A DNA stretch of 64,000 nt from Rhodoferax sp. OV413 (GTDB lineage Bacteria; Pseudomonadota; Gammaproteobacteria; Burkholderiales; Burkholderiaceae_C), in NCBI RefSeq assembly GCF_900104385.1, contig NZ_FNJA01000004.1, positions 248,001-312,000 of the forward strand, in the 5' to 3' direction. Both the position numbers and the translations under genes were made by a program. The notes under the pieces were generated by a model that saw only the letters and a program-made list of their open reading frames with translations, was not told the origin of the DNA and searched no databases. Shown here one piece after another: positions 19,115 to 27,000 of this stretch. Position 1 is the stretch's first letter. Each line of letters opens with the position of its first letter.

Positions 19115-19723
19115 TTACGATGCCGCTGCTGGTACTGGCGCAGGCGCTGCTTCTGCAGCAGGCTTGCTGGACACCGGCTTTTTCTTGCCCGGCGCGATCA
19201 TCATGATCATTTGGCGGCCTTCCAACTTGGGAAACTGCTCGACGATGATCAGATCCTGCAAGTCATTGCGGATACGTTGCAATAAGGCCATACCGATTTC
19301 CTGGTGGGTGATTTCTCGCCCCCGAAAACGCAAAGTGATCTTGCACTTGTCGCCATCGGCCAGGAAGCGCTTGATATTGCGCATCTTGATGTTGTAGTCG
19401 CCATCATCGGTACCGGGACGGAATTTGATTTCCTTGATCTCGATGACCGTTTGCTTCGACTTCGCGTCCGCCGCTTTCTTCTGTTCCTGGTATTTGAACT
19501 TGCCGTAATCCATCAAACGACAGACCGGCGGATTCGCCGTGGCAACAATTTCAACCAAGTCCACATCGTACTCACCCGCCAAGCGCAAAGCTTCCATCAG
19601 GCTGACGATGCCCAGGGGCTCGTTTTCAGGACCGGAAAGTCGAACTTCCGGCGCCATGATTTCACGGTTAAGACGGTGTTTGCGTTCTTCGCGGTGACGG
19701 CGGTCACGAAATTCAGTAGCGAT
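19115..19723 (-). CDS. infC: Translation initiation factor IF-3 (AUC start codon)
   Basis: 202-aa IF3. The N-domain includes [21 protein letters not shown] and the C-domain includes [20 protein letters not shown] and [21 protein letters not shown]-terminal tail of about 25 residues rich in Pro, Ala and Lys extends beyond E. coli IF3 (180 aa). The true start appears to be ATC at 19721-19723, preceded by AAGGA. It gives the conserved N-terminus (I/M)[19 protein letters not shown], which the first downstream ATG (19657) would lose. A rare start codon allows IF3 to repress its own translation. Confidence 0.93.
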   Translation of the reverse strand: MATEFRDRRHREERKHRLNREIMAPEVRLSGPENEPLGIVSLMEALRLAGEYDVDLVEIVATANPPVCRLMDYGKFKYQEQKKAADAKSKQTVIEIKEIKFRPGTDDGDYNIKMRNIKRFLADGDKCKITLRFRGREITHQEIGMALLQRIRNDLQDLIIVEQFPKLEGRQMIMMIAPGKKKPVSSKPAAEAAPAPVPAAAS

Positions 19724-19748
19724 GGCTCAAATCCTTAAAAATCAGAAT

Positions 19749-19796
19749 GCTATATAAAAAATAGCAACTACCGCAGACAGGGCGTGCACTAAAGCC
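19749..19796 (+). repeat. 48-nt dispersed repeat, copy 4 (thrS-infC spacer)
   Basis: Head GCTATATAAAAAATAGC, tail GCGTGCACTAAAGCC. It lies between the thrS stop and the infC start codon, immediately upstream of the infC ribosome-binding region. Confidence 0.65.
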
Positions 19797-19812
19797 TTGG
19801 TTTATTTAAAAA

Positions 19813-21720
19813 CTACAGTTTTAGCGTAATGTCGCTGGCAATTTTGGACTGGAAGTCCTGTAGCGACATCACACCGAGGTCAATATTGCCTCGGGCGCGC
19901 ACTGCGACGGACCCGGCTTCTTTTTCCTTGTCGCCTACGACGAGGATATAGGGAAGCTTTTGCATCGAATGCTCGCGTATTTTACGCGTAATTTTTTCGT
20001 TACGCAGATCCAGCGTAACCCTAAGCCCTTGATTCTGCAGCAATTTGGCAATTTCACGACAGTAAGCGTCTTGCGACTCGGTGATATTGAGGATGGAAAC
20101 CTGCACCGGTGCCAGCCAAGTGGGCAGCGCGCCAGCATGTTGCTCGATCAAAATTCCAATAAAACGCTCGAGGCTGCCGACGATGGCACGGTGCAGCATC
20201 ACCGGGCGATGGCGAGCGCCATCCTCACCCACATACTCGGCGTCTAGGCGCTCGGGCATGTTCGGATCGACCTGCATGGTGCCGCACTGCCATTCGCGGC
20301 CAATCGCGTCTTTCAGCGTGTACTCGATCTTCGGACCATAGAAGGCGCCCTCGCCGGCCGAAATCTGGAAGTCGCAACCCGACGCGCGCAGGCCGGCCAT
20401 CAGGGCGCTTTCGGCCTTGTCCCAGCTCTCTTCGGAACCGATGCGCTTTTCCGGCCGCGTCGCCAGCTTGTAGATGATCTCGGTAAAACCAAAATCCTTG
20501 TAGACCTTTTGCAGCAGCGTGGTGAAGGCCACGCACTCGGCCTGGATCTGGTCTTCGGTGCAGAAGATGTGGCCATCGTCCTGGGTGAAGCCGCGCACGC
20601 GCATGATGCCGTGCAGACCGCCCGAGGGCTCGTTGCGGTGGCACTGGCCGAATTCACCGAAGCGCAGCGGCAGGTCGCGGTAGCTCTTGATGCCTTGCTT
20701 GAAGATCAGGATATGGCCGGGGCAGTTCATCGGCTTCAACGCGTATTCGCGCTTTTCCGATTCCGTCGTGAACATGTTTTCGCGGTACTTGTCCCAGTGG
20801 CCGGTCTTCTCCCACAGCGTCTTGTCGATCACCTGCGGGCCTTTGACTTCCTGGTAGCCGTTGTCCTGGTAAACCTTGCGCATGTACTGCTCGACGCCCT
20901 GCCACACCGTCCAGCCCTTGGGGTGCCAGAACACCAGGCCTGGCGCGTGGTCGTCGATGTGAAACAGGTCCAGTTCGCGGCCCAGCTTGCGGTGGTCGCG
21001 CTTCTCGGCTTCTTCCAGCTGCGTCAGATAGTTTTGCAGCTCGTCCTTGGTGGCCCAGGCCGTGCCGTAGACGCGTTGCAGCATTTCGTTGTTGTGGTCG
21101 CCGCGCCAGTAGGCACCGGCCAGCTTCATCAGCTTGAAGTGCTTGAGCTTGCCAGTGCTGGGCACGTGGGGGCCGCGGCACAGGTCTTCGAAGGCGCCTT
21201 CGCGGTACAGCGACACGTCTTCATTGGCCGGAATGCTGGCGATGATCTCGGCCTTGTAGTTCTCGCCAATGCCTTTGAAGTAGGCCACGGCCTCGTCGCG
21301 CGGCAGCACGCGGCGGGTTACGGGCTCGTCCTTGGCGGCCAGTGCCGTCATCTTCTTTTCGATGGCCAGCAGATCCTCGGGCGTGAATGGGCGCTTGTAC
21401 GAGAAGTCGTAGAAGAAGCCGTTTTCTATCACCGGGCCAATCGTCACCTGGGCTTCAGGGAACAGCTCCTTCACCGCATAGGCCAGCAAGTGGGCGGTGG
21501 AATGGCGGATCACGTCCAGGCCTTCGGCGTCCTTGGCGGTGATGATGGCCAGCGGGCTATCGGCGGTGATCTGGTAACTAGTGTCCACCACGGTGTCGTT
21601 GATCTTGCCGGCCAGCGCGGCCTTGGCCAGGCCGGTGCCGATGGAGGCAGCTACTTCGGCGACGGTGACCGGGCCGGGGAATTCGCGGATGGAGCCATCG
21701 GGGAGCGTGATGTGGATCAT
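19813..21720 (-). CDS. thrS: Threonyl-tRNA synthetase
   Basis: 635-aa class II synthetase. The TGS domain is at 1-60 ([20 protein letters not shown]), the SAD editing domain at about 65-220 with [16 protein letters not shown], the catalytic core at about 245-535 with the zinc-ligand region [11 protein letters not shown] and [19 protein letters not shown], and the anticodon domain thereafter. Length matches E. coli ThrS (642). The ATG at 21720 is the conserved start; an in-frame upstream start is rejected. Its 5' region holds a terminator and a Thr-rich mini-ORF (see findings). Confidence 0.97.
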   Translation of the reverse strand: MIHITLPDGSIREFPGPVTVAEVAASIGTGLAKAALAGKINDTVVDTSYQITADSPLAIITAKDAEGLDVIRHSTAHLLAYAVKELFPEAQVTIGPVIENGFFYDFSYKRPFTPEDLLAIEKKMTALAAKDEPVTRRVLPRDEAVAYFKGIGENYKAEIIASIPANEDVSLYREGAFEDLCRGPHVPSTGKLKHFKLMKLAGAYWRGDHNNEMLQRVYGTAWATKDELQNYLTQLEEAEKRDHRKLGRELDLFHIDDHAPGLVFWHPKGWTVWQGVEQYMRKVYQDNGYQEVKGPQVIDKTLWEKTGHWDKYRENMFTTESEKREYALKPMNCPGHILIFKQGIKSYRDLPLRFGEFGQCHRNEPSGGLHGIMRVRGFTQDDGHIFCTEDQIQAECVAFTTLLQKVYKDFGFTEIIYKLATRPEKRIGSEESWDKAESALMAGLRASGCDFQISAGEGAFYGPKIEYTLKDAIGREWQCGTMQVDPNMPERLDAEYVGEDGARHRPVMLHRAIVGSLERFIGILIEQHAGALPTWLAPVQVSILNITESQDAYCREIAKLLQNQGLRVTLDLRNEKITRKIREHSMQKLPYILVVGDKEKEAGSVAVRARGNIDLGVMSLQDFQSKIASDITLKL

Positions 21721-21763
21721 GGTGTGTGGTTTTTTACAGCGGTATGCCGGGACTGCAGAAAGC

Positions 21764-21790
21764 AAAAAGCGCGGTACGAAGACCGCGCTT
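21764..21790 (-). terminator. Intrinsic terminator in the thrS leader (candidate attenuator)
   Basis: Minus strand: AAGCGCGGT (21790-21782), loop CTTCGT, ACCGCGCTT (21775-21767), then TTTTT. It points toward thrS and ends 43 nt before its ATG. Between it and thrS I see no promoter. It either ends the emr operon or, as I suggest, controls thrS by attenuation. Confidence 0.85.
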
Positions 21791-21838
21791 GCTCACAATT
21801 TAATAGCTAGATGCACTCAAGGTGCGCGGACTACGACC
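21791..21838 (+). repeat. 48-nt dispersed repeat, degraded copy 5 (thrS leader)
   Basis: Head GCTCACAATTTAATAGC, tail GCGCGGACTACGACC. It has the same 48-nt length as the other copies but a degraded left arm. It separates the terminator from the Thr-rich mini-ORF and overlaps the 3' end of the latter. Confidence 0.5.
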
Positions 21839-21881
21839 TGATAGTGCTTGAAACCAAGGAGGTTGTAGTTCGCGGTGTCAT
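21831..21881 (-). CDS. Putative threonine-rich leader peptide of thrS
   Basis: A 16-codon ORF, MTPRTTTSLVSSTIRS, from ATG 21881 to a TAG at 21833-21831. Five of 16 residues are threonine, three in a row, encoded ACT ACA ACC. It lies 110 nt before thrS, with the intrinsic terminator between. Just after its stop, CCGCGC can pair with GCGCGG of the first terminator arm, a possible antiterminator. The ribosome-binding site is weak (AGG 2 nt before the ATG; AAAGG about 15 nt before). The assignment rests on composition and position only. Confidence 0.45.
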   Translation of the reverse strand: MTPRTTTSLVSSTIRS

Positions 21882-21927
21882 AACCTGGAGTGCCTTTCTA
21901 GCTTCTTGTAAAAGGAATCGGACCCTG

Positions 21928-21933
21928 ATTTTA
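21928..21933 (-). promoter_or_regulatory. Candidate -10 element for the thrS leader transcript
   Basis: TAAAAT on the minus strand, in the context GGTTAAAATC, just after the emrB stop. No good -35 is visible at 16-18 nt, so support is weak. A start near 21920 would give a roughly 200-nt leader containing the mini-ORF and terminator. Confidence 0.25.
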
Positions 21934-21941
21934 ACCACGGA

Positions 21942-23507
21942 TCAATGCGCACCGGCAGCGGCTTCGGCCGCCGCCGCACCTGCAGCTTGCGGCCGGCGGG
22001 TAATCCACACCAACGGGATCAGCATCAGGAACAGAATCGACGAGGCAAAAAACACATCGTTCGCCGCCAGCGTAGCCGCCTGCTGGCCGACCAGCTGGTT
22101 CACCTGGGCCAGCGCCTGCTCGGGCGACATGCCCGCATTCGCCAAGCCCGCCAAGGTGCTGTTGGCCGCCTGGCTGCCGTGGTTCACGTATTCAGACAGC
22201 TGCGCATGGTGCAAGGCCGTGCGGTTTTCCCACACCGTGGTGACCAGCGAAGTGCCAAAGGCACCGGCGGTGATGCGCACAAAGTTGGTCAGGCCCGAGG
22301 CTGCGGGAATGCGGTCTGGCGTCAAGCCACTCAGCGTGAGAATGCTCAGCGGGATGAAAAAGAAAGCCATGGCCACGCCCTGGATCAAGGTCGGCACCAT
22401 CAGAGTCGCTTCGTCGGCCTGCACATTGAAGCGCGAGCGCATCCACAGCACCAGTGCGAACACGATGAAGGCAAAGCTGGCAAACCGGCGCGGGTCTACC
22501 TTCGCCACGTTTTTACCCACGATGGGCGACAGCACGATGGCCAGCAGTCCCACCGGCGCCAGGATGAAGCCCGCCTGGGTGGCGGTATAGCCCATGTACT
22601 GCTGCAGCCACAGCGGCAGCAACACCACGTTGCCGAAGAACAGGCCATAGCCCACCGATGTAGCCAGCGTACCGGCCCAGAAATTGCGCCGGGCGAACAG
22701 GCTCAGGTCGATCACCGGGTGCTTGTCGGTCAGCTCCCAGGCCAGGAAGAACAGGAAGCCGACCAGCGCAATCGCGGCCAGTATCTGCACCTCGGTGGAA
22801 TGGAACCAGTCGAGTTCCTTGCCCTTGTCCAGCATGATCTGCAAGGCGCCGACCCAGACCACCAGCAGGCCCAGGCCTACGCCGTCAATAGGCAACTGCT
22901 TGGTTGGCGACTCGCGCTTGCGGTACAGGCTCCAGGCGGCACCGGCGGCCAAAATGCCGACGGGGATGTTGATGTAGAAAATCCACGGCCAGGAGATGTT
23001 GTCGGTGATCCAGCCGCCCAGCAGCGGCCCCATCACCGGCGCCACCAAGGTGGTCATGGCCCACATCGCCATCGCCGTACCGGCCAGCGCCTTGGGGTAG
23101 CTGGACAACAACAGCGCCTGCGACAGCGGAATCATCGGCCCGGCCACAAAGCCCTGCAGGATGCGGAAGGCGATCAGCGAAGTCATGTTCGGCGCCAGGC
23201 CGCACAGCCACGAGGCCAGCACGAACAGCAAGATGCTGGTGACGAACAAGCGCACCTGGCCGAAGCGTTGCGACAGCCAGCCGGTCAAGGGCACGGAGAT
23301 CGCATTCGCCACAGCAAAGCTGGTGATGACCCAGGTACCCTGGTTCGGGCTCACGCCCAGGTCCCCGGCGATGGCCGACAAGGACACGTTGGCAATCGAG
23401 GTGTCCAGCACGTTCATGAACGTGGCGGTGGACAAGGCGATGGTGCCCCACATGCGGGCCGAACCCTCGAGCGGGGGCGGCGGAACGTAAGTGAAGGAAG
23501 AAGACAT
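21942..23507 (-). CDS. emrB: DHA2-family MFS drug efflux transporter (EmrB-like)
   Basis: 521-aa inner-membrane proton antiporter with about 14 hydrophobic segments. DHA2 motifs include FMNVLDTSIANVSLSAIAGDLGVSPNQGTWV near 32-62 and GWLSQRFGQVRLF. Length is close to E. coli EmrB (512). It is predicted to form a tripartite pump with the adaptor at 23531-24883 and the outer-membrane factor at 24936-26399. The C-terminal tail is Ala-rich. ATG at 23507, 23 nt after the emrA stop. Confidence 0.93.
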   Translation of the reverse strand: MSSSFTYVPPPPLEGSARMWGTIALSTATFMNVLDTSIANVSLSAIAGDLGVSPNQGTWVITSFAVANAISVPLTGWLSQRFGQVRLFVTSILLFVLASWLCGLAPNMTSLIAFRILQGFVAGPMIPLSQALLLSSYPKALAGTAMAMWAMTTLVAPVMGPLLGGWITDNISWPWIFYINIPVGILAAGAAWSLYRKRESPTKQLPIDGVGLGLLVVWVGALQIMLDKGKELDWFHSTEVQILAAIALVGFLFFLAWELTDKHPVIDLSLFARRNFWAGTLATSVGYGLFFGNVVLLPLWLQQYMGYTATQAGFILAPVGLLAIVLSPIVGKNVAKVDPRRFASFAFIVFALVLWMRSRFNVQADEATLMVPTLIQGVAMAFFFIPLSILTLSGLTPDRIPAASGLTNFVRITAGAFGTSLVTTVWENRTALHHAQLSEYVNHGSQAANSTLAGLANAGMSPEQALAQVNQLVGQQAATLAANDVFFASSILFLMLIPLVWITRRPQAAGAAAAEAAAGAH

Positions 23508-23530
23508 CGGCGTAGACCTGATGGACGTTA

Positions 23531-24883
23531 TTAGTGCGCCAGGGCCACGGCAGCGGGCGCGGCGGCCAGCGCGGCCGGGGCTTCCACGGCCTTGTCCGTC
23601 TTATTGGACTTGACGGCCTTGGCCACATTGGCTACGCCATGGCCGAGGTTGGCGGCGATCACGCGCTGCACTTCGGCATCGGCGGCCTGCTCATTCGGAA
23701 CGGCCAGGCTGGTGACTGCGCCGCTGCGCGGTGCGTCGGCCAGCATCTTGCCGTCGCGCTGGCGCACGTCGATGGTCGCGTCCATCGACAGGCCGACGCG
23801 CAGCGGGTTGGCTACCAACTGGGCCGGATCCAACGCGATGCGCACCGGCACGCGCTGCACCACCTTGATCCAGTTGCCGGTGGCGTTCTGCGCAGGCAGC
23901 AGCGCAAAGGCGGCGCCCGTGCCGACGCCGAGGCCGGCCACGGTGCCGGTGTATTCCATCTTCTTGCCGTACAGGTCGGCGGTCAGCTGCACGGGCTGGC
24001 CGATACGGATATTGCGCAGCTGGACTTCCTTGAAGTTGGCATCCACCCACACCTGATTCAGCGGGATGATGGACATCATGGATGTGCCGGCGGCGATGCG
24101 CTGGCCCAACTGGATGGTGCGCTTGGCCACATAGCCATCGACCGGGGCGGCGACGGCCGCGCGCTGGCTGGCGAGATAGGCTTCGCGCACCTTGGCGGCA
24201 GCGGCTTGCACGCTGGGGTGCTGCTCGACGCTGGTGCCATCGGTCTGGGCCTGGTTGCTGGCCAACTGCTCCTTGGCCGCCACCACGCCGGCCTGGGCCG
24301 ATGCGATGCTGGCTTCCACCGTGGACAGGCCGCTCTTGGCGGTAGCCAGCTGGGTTTGCGCGTGGCTGAGTTCTTCTTTGGACACCGCGCCATTGCCGCT
24401 CAGGGCCTGGCGCCGGCGCAGGTCGTCAGCCGCGCGGTCCACCTCGCTCTGGGCGCGGGCGATATCGGTTTGGGAACGCGCCACATCGGCACTGCGCAGC
24501 GCCACCTGGGCAGCCAGCGCGCCGTTGTTGGCGTACAGGGTGCGCACCTGGCGTACGGCCTGGGCCAAGTTGGCCTCGGCCTGGTCGAGCGCCAGCTTGG
24601 CGTCGGCAGGGTCCAGCTGCACCAGCGGCTGGCCGGCTTTCACGAAGTCGGTGTCGTCGGCCATGATGGCCTGCACCGTGCCGCCAACCTGCGGGGTGAT
24701 CTGGATCACATTGCCCTGCACGTAGGCGTTGTCGGTGTTCTCGTAGTGGCTGGCGATGACCGCGTCGTAAGCGGCCCAGCCGAGGCCGGCCAGCACCACC
24801 ACGGCGGCGATGGTGATCAGCGACTTCTTGCGCTTGGGGTTGGTGGCGGGAGCGGCTGCGTTAGGGGTGACTGGAGCATTCAT
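23531..24883 (-). CDS. emrA: HlyD-family membrane fusion protein (EmrA-like)
   Basis: 450-aa periplasmic adaptor. A single N-terminal membrane segment is at about 20-40 (KSLITIAAVVVLAGLGWAAYDAV), then the EmrA motif HYENTDNAYVQGNVIQITPQVGG, a long Ala/Gln-rich coiled-coil hairpin (about 95-230), the second lipoyl half (AAPVDGYVAKRTIQLGQRIAAG) and a beta-barrel. The C-terminal about 70 residues are Ala/Val/Lys-rich and longer than in E. coli EmrA (390). ATG at 24883. Confidence 0.93.
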   Translation of the reverse strand: MNAPVTPNAAAPATNPKRKKSLITIAAVVVLAGLGWAAYDAVIASHYENTDNAYVQGNVIQITPQVGGTVQAIMADDTDFVKAGQPLVQLDPADAKLALDQAEANLAQAVRQVRTLYANNGALAAQVALRSADVARSQTDIARAQSEVDRAADDLRRRQALSGNGAVSKEELSHAQTQLATAKSGLSTVEASIASAQAGVVAAKEQLASNQAQTDGTSVEQHPSVQAAAAKVREAYLASQRAAVAAPVDGYVAKRTIQLGQRIAAGTSMMSIIPLNQVWVDANFKEVQLRNIRIGQPVQLTADLYGKKMEYTGTVAGLGVGTGAAFALLPAQNATGNWIKVVQRVPVRIALDPAQLVANPLRVGLSMDATIDVRQRDGKMLADAPRSGAVTSLAVPNEQAADAEVQRVIAANLGHGVANVAKAVKSNKTDKAVEAPAALAAAPAAVALAH

Positions 24884-24894
24884 GGTGTGTACCT

Positions 24895-24941
24895 GCTATC
24901 AAAAATAGGAGCGATTTATTTAAACTAAATAGGGCTTAGCC
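24895..24941 (+). repeat. 47-nt dispersed repeat, degraded copy 6 (OMF-emrA spacer)
   Basis: Head GCTATCAAAAATAGGAGC, tail AATAGGGCTTAGCC. Its tail includes the stop codon region of the outer-membrane factor gene, so the last residues of that protein are repeat-encoded. Confidence 0.5.
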
Positions 24942-26399
24942 GCTGATTCCAACTGCGCGAGAAGCTATGGATTCAGGAGCATTTGCGGTGTAGCCGCCGC
25001 CCAGGGCACGGATCAGCGCCACCTGGGTATCCAGGGCGCGGGCGGCCAGATCCACCTGCAGGCGGCGCTGGGCCAGCACGGCGGTCTCGGCGCTCAGCAC
25101 GTTCAGGTAGTTGCCCAGACCGGCGCGGTAGCGCTGCACGGCAATCTCGTAGGCGGCTTCGGACGCGGCCTGGGCCTGCTGCTGCTGGGTTTGCTGCAAC
25201 GCGATGGACTGCTGCGATGCCAACTGGTCGGCCACGTCGCGCACCGCATCGACCAGGGCCGCGTTGTAGCTCTCCACCGCCGCGTCCAGGTCGGCGGTCT
25301 TGCCGCGCAGGCCGGCACGCAGGCGGCCGGCGTCGAAGATCGGCAAATGGATGGCCGGGCCTATGCCCCACTGCTGGCTGTTCGACTGCAGCAGGTTGCC
25401 CAGGCCGATGCTGGAGAAGCCAGCAAAGCCCACCAGGTTGATGTTTGGATAGAACTGCGCCTTGGCGCTGGCCACGTCCTGGCCCGCGGCCTCGATGCGC
25501 CAGCGGGCGGCGGCGATGTCGGCGCGGCGGCCCAGCAGGTCGGCCGGAATAGCCTGTGCGTTTGCTGCGGTTTTGATAGCTGCCAGTGCAGGTAAATTCA
25601 GCGCATCCGCCACATTCGGCTTGCCCACCAGGGCCGACAAGGCATTGCGTGCCAGGGCGATCTGCTCGTTCAGAGCCTCGACCTGCTGGCGGGCTTCGGG
25701 CAGGCTGCCCTCGCTTTGCTTGAGTTCGAGACGCGTGTCCAGCCCGGCGCTGACCCGGTCTTGCACCAGCTGCAGCAGCTCGCTGCGCTGGGCCAAGGTG
25801 CGATTCGCCAATTGCAGCTGGCCGTCCAGACGCAACAGCTGGAAGTAGCTGCGCGCCACCTGACTGACCAGCAGCACGCGGGCGGCCTGGGTGTCGGCCT
25901 GGGCGGCCTTGGCCTGGCCCAGGGCGACGTCCAGGGCGGCGCGGTTCTTGCCGAAGAAGTCCAGCTCCCAGCTGGCCGTCAGCTGCGCCGTGCCGGTGTC
26001 ACGGATCGAGCCGGCCAGGGGCGCGGGCACGGCGCCGGTGGCGGTGTATTTCTGGTGGGTAGCGCTGACGTCGGCACCGATTTGCGGCAGGGTGGCGGCA
26101 TCGGCCAGCTCGGTGGCGGCCTGGGCGCGGCGCAGGCGGGCCTGGGCCAGCTTCAGGCTGGGGCTGCCCTCCAGCGCCTGGGCCACCAACTGGTCCAGCT
26201 GGGCGTCCTGGAAGCCATGCCACCATTCGGCGTCGATGCTGGCGACCGGCGCCGCAGCGGCATCCAGGCCCAGCGACGGGGTTTCACGCAGCGTCGCCTC
26301 GGGGCGGATGCCGGAATAGTTGGCGCAGGCAGTCAATGCGGCCAGCACGGTGGCGGCCAGCGCAAAGCGTGGCACAGAGCTAAAGGATTTAGGAGCCAT
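24936..26399 (-). CDS. Outer membrane efflux lipoprotein (NodT/OprM family)
   Basis: 487-aa outer-membrane channel of the RND/MFS tripartite type. Lipoprotein signal with lipobox LTAC (Cys at about 25). Two OEP repeats give the long alpha-helical barrel (HGFQDAQLDQLVAQALEGSPSLKLAQARLRRAQ; later LGRRADIAAARWRIEAAGQDVASAKAQFYPNINL). It is encoded first in the operon after marR, overlapping its stop by 11 nt. A 48-nt repeat lies inside the frame (25564-25611), encoding part of the segment ALNLPALAAIKTAANAQ before LLGRRADI. Confidence 0.92.
   Translation of the reverse strand: MAPKSFSSVPRFALAATVLAALTACANYSGIRPEATLRETPSLGLDAAAAPVASIDAEWWHGFQDAQLDQLVAQALEGSPSLKLAQARLRRAQAATELADAATLPQIGADVSATHQKYTATGAVPAPLAGSIRDTGTAQLTASWELDFFGKNRAALDVALGQAKAAQADTQAARVLLVSQVARSYFQLLRLDGQLQLANRTLAQRSELLQLVQDRVSAGLDTRLELKQSEGSLPEARQQVEALNEQIALARNALSALVGKPNVADALNLPALAAIKTAANAQAIPADLLGRRADIAAARWRIEAAGQDVASAKAQFYPNINLVGFAGFSSIGLGNLLQSNSQQWGIGPAIHLPIFDAGRLRAGLRGKTADLDAAVESYNAALVDAVRDVADQLASQQSIALQQTQQQQAQAASEAAYEIAVQRYRAGLGNYLNVLSAETAVLAQRRLQVDLAARALDTQVALIRALGGGYTANAPESIASRAVGISG
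25564..25611 (+). repeat. 48-nt dispersed repeat, copy 7, inside the efflux lipoprotein gene
   Basis: GCTGCGGTTTTGATAGC head, then TGCCAGTGCAGG, tail TTCAGCGCATCCGCC. It lies antisense and in frame within the coding sequence, at a loop before the second OEP repeat, and does not disrupt the frame (48 nt = 16 codons). Confidence 0.55.
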
Positions 26400-26919
26400 T
26401 CTTGTTCTCGTCCAGGAGTTGGTTCTGTTGTTGCACCTTGTTGGCGTTGTCCAGCATGCGGCGCAGATAGCCTTTCAGGGCCTGCCATTCCTCGACGGTG
26501 AAGCCGTCCAGGTAAGCGTTCTGCACGCGGCTCAACACCTCGGGGATCTCTTTGGCGGCCTCGCGGCCGGCGTCAGTAAGGGCCAGGTTCACCACGCGGC
26601 GGTCTTCGGAAGAGCGCTCGCGCTGGCACAGGCCTTTGGCCTCCAGTCGGTCCAGCATGCGGGTCATACCGCCAGCATCCAGCATGCAGACCCGGGCCAG
26701 CTCGGCGACGGTAGACACCTCGCCGGTAGACAGCTTGAACAACGGCTTCCATTGGGCGTTGGTCAGCCCGCTGGGTTCAAACTGGCGCTCCAGCTCTTGC
26801 GACAAGGCGGTGACCACCTGGGACATCAGGTGGCCTACGCTGCCGCCGCTGGCGACGTAGCTGTCCGGCGCATAAAAAGCCGGCGTGGTCTCGGGTACCG
26901 GGTTGGTGGGCGTGTTCAT
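26389..26919 (-). CDS. MarR-family transcriptional regulator of the efflux operon
   Basis: 176-aa winged-helix repressor. The DNA-binding region spans about 60-130 (QWKPLFKLSTGEVSTVAELARVCMLDAGGMTRMLDRLEAKGL, then RVVNLALTDAGREA). It is the first gene of marR-OMF-emrA-emrB, the usual layout for phenolic- or drug-responsive Emr systems. I chose the ATG at 26919, since the longer frame starts inside the palindromic operator at 26933-26948. It is expected to repress its own operon until a ligand binds. Confidence 0.92.
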   Translation of the reverse strand: MNTPTNPVPETTPAFYAPDSYVASGGSVGHLMSQVVTALSQELERQFEPSGLTNAQWKPLFKLSTGEVSTVAELARVCMLDAGGMTRMLDRLEAKGLCQRERSSEDRRVVNLALTDAGREAAKEIPEVLSRVQNAYLDGFTVEEWQALKGYLRRMLDNANKVQQQNQLLDENKNGS

Positions 26920-26932
26920 AGCCCGTATTATT

Positions 26933-26948
26933 AATTGCTTAGGCAATT
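26933..26948. promoter_or_regulatory. Palindromic MarR-type operator
   Basis: AATTGC-TTAG-GCAATT, a perfect 6-bp inverted repeat with a 4-nt centre, 13 nt upstream of the marR ATG and 52 nt upstream of the divergent ABC exporter gene. Size and shape are typical of MarR/EmrR operators. It could control both directions. Confidence 0.7.
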
Positions 26949-27000
26949 ATTGTCAAGTCTTTGTTTGTTGCATCATCGTCTTTCGCTACACTCGCAGACT

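Noticed and set aside
26935-27000. Upstream TTG start for the ABC exporter (22 extra residues)
   Set aside because: The extension would begin inside the palindromic operator and shows no exporter similarity; ATG at 27001 is adequate.
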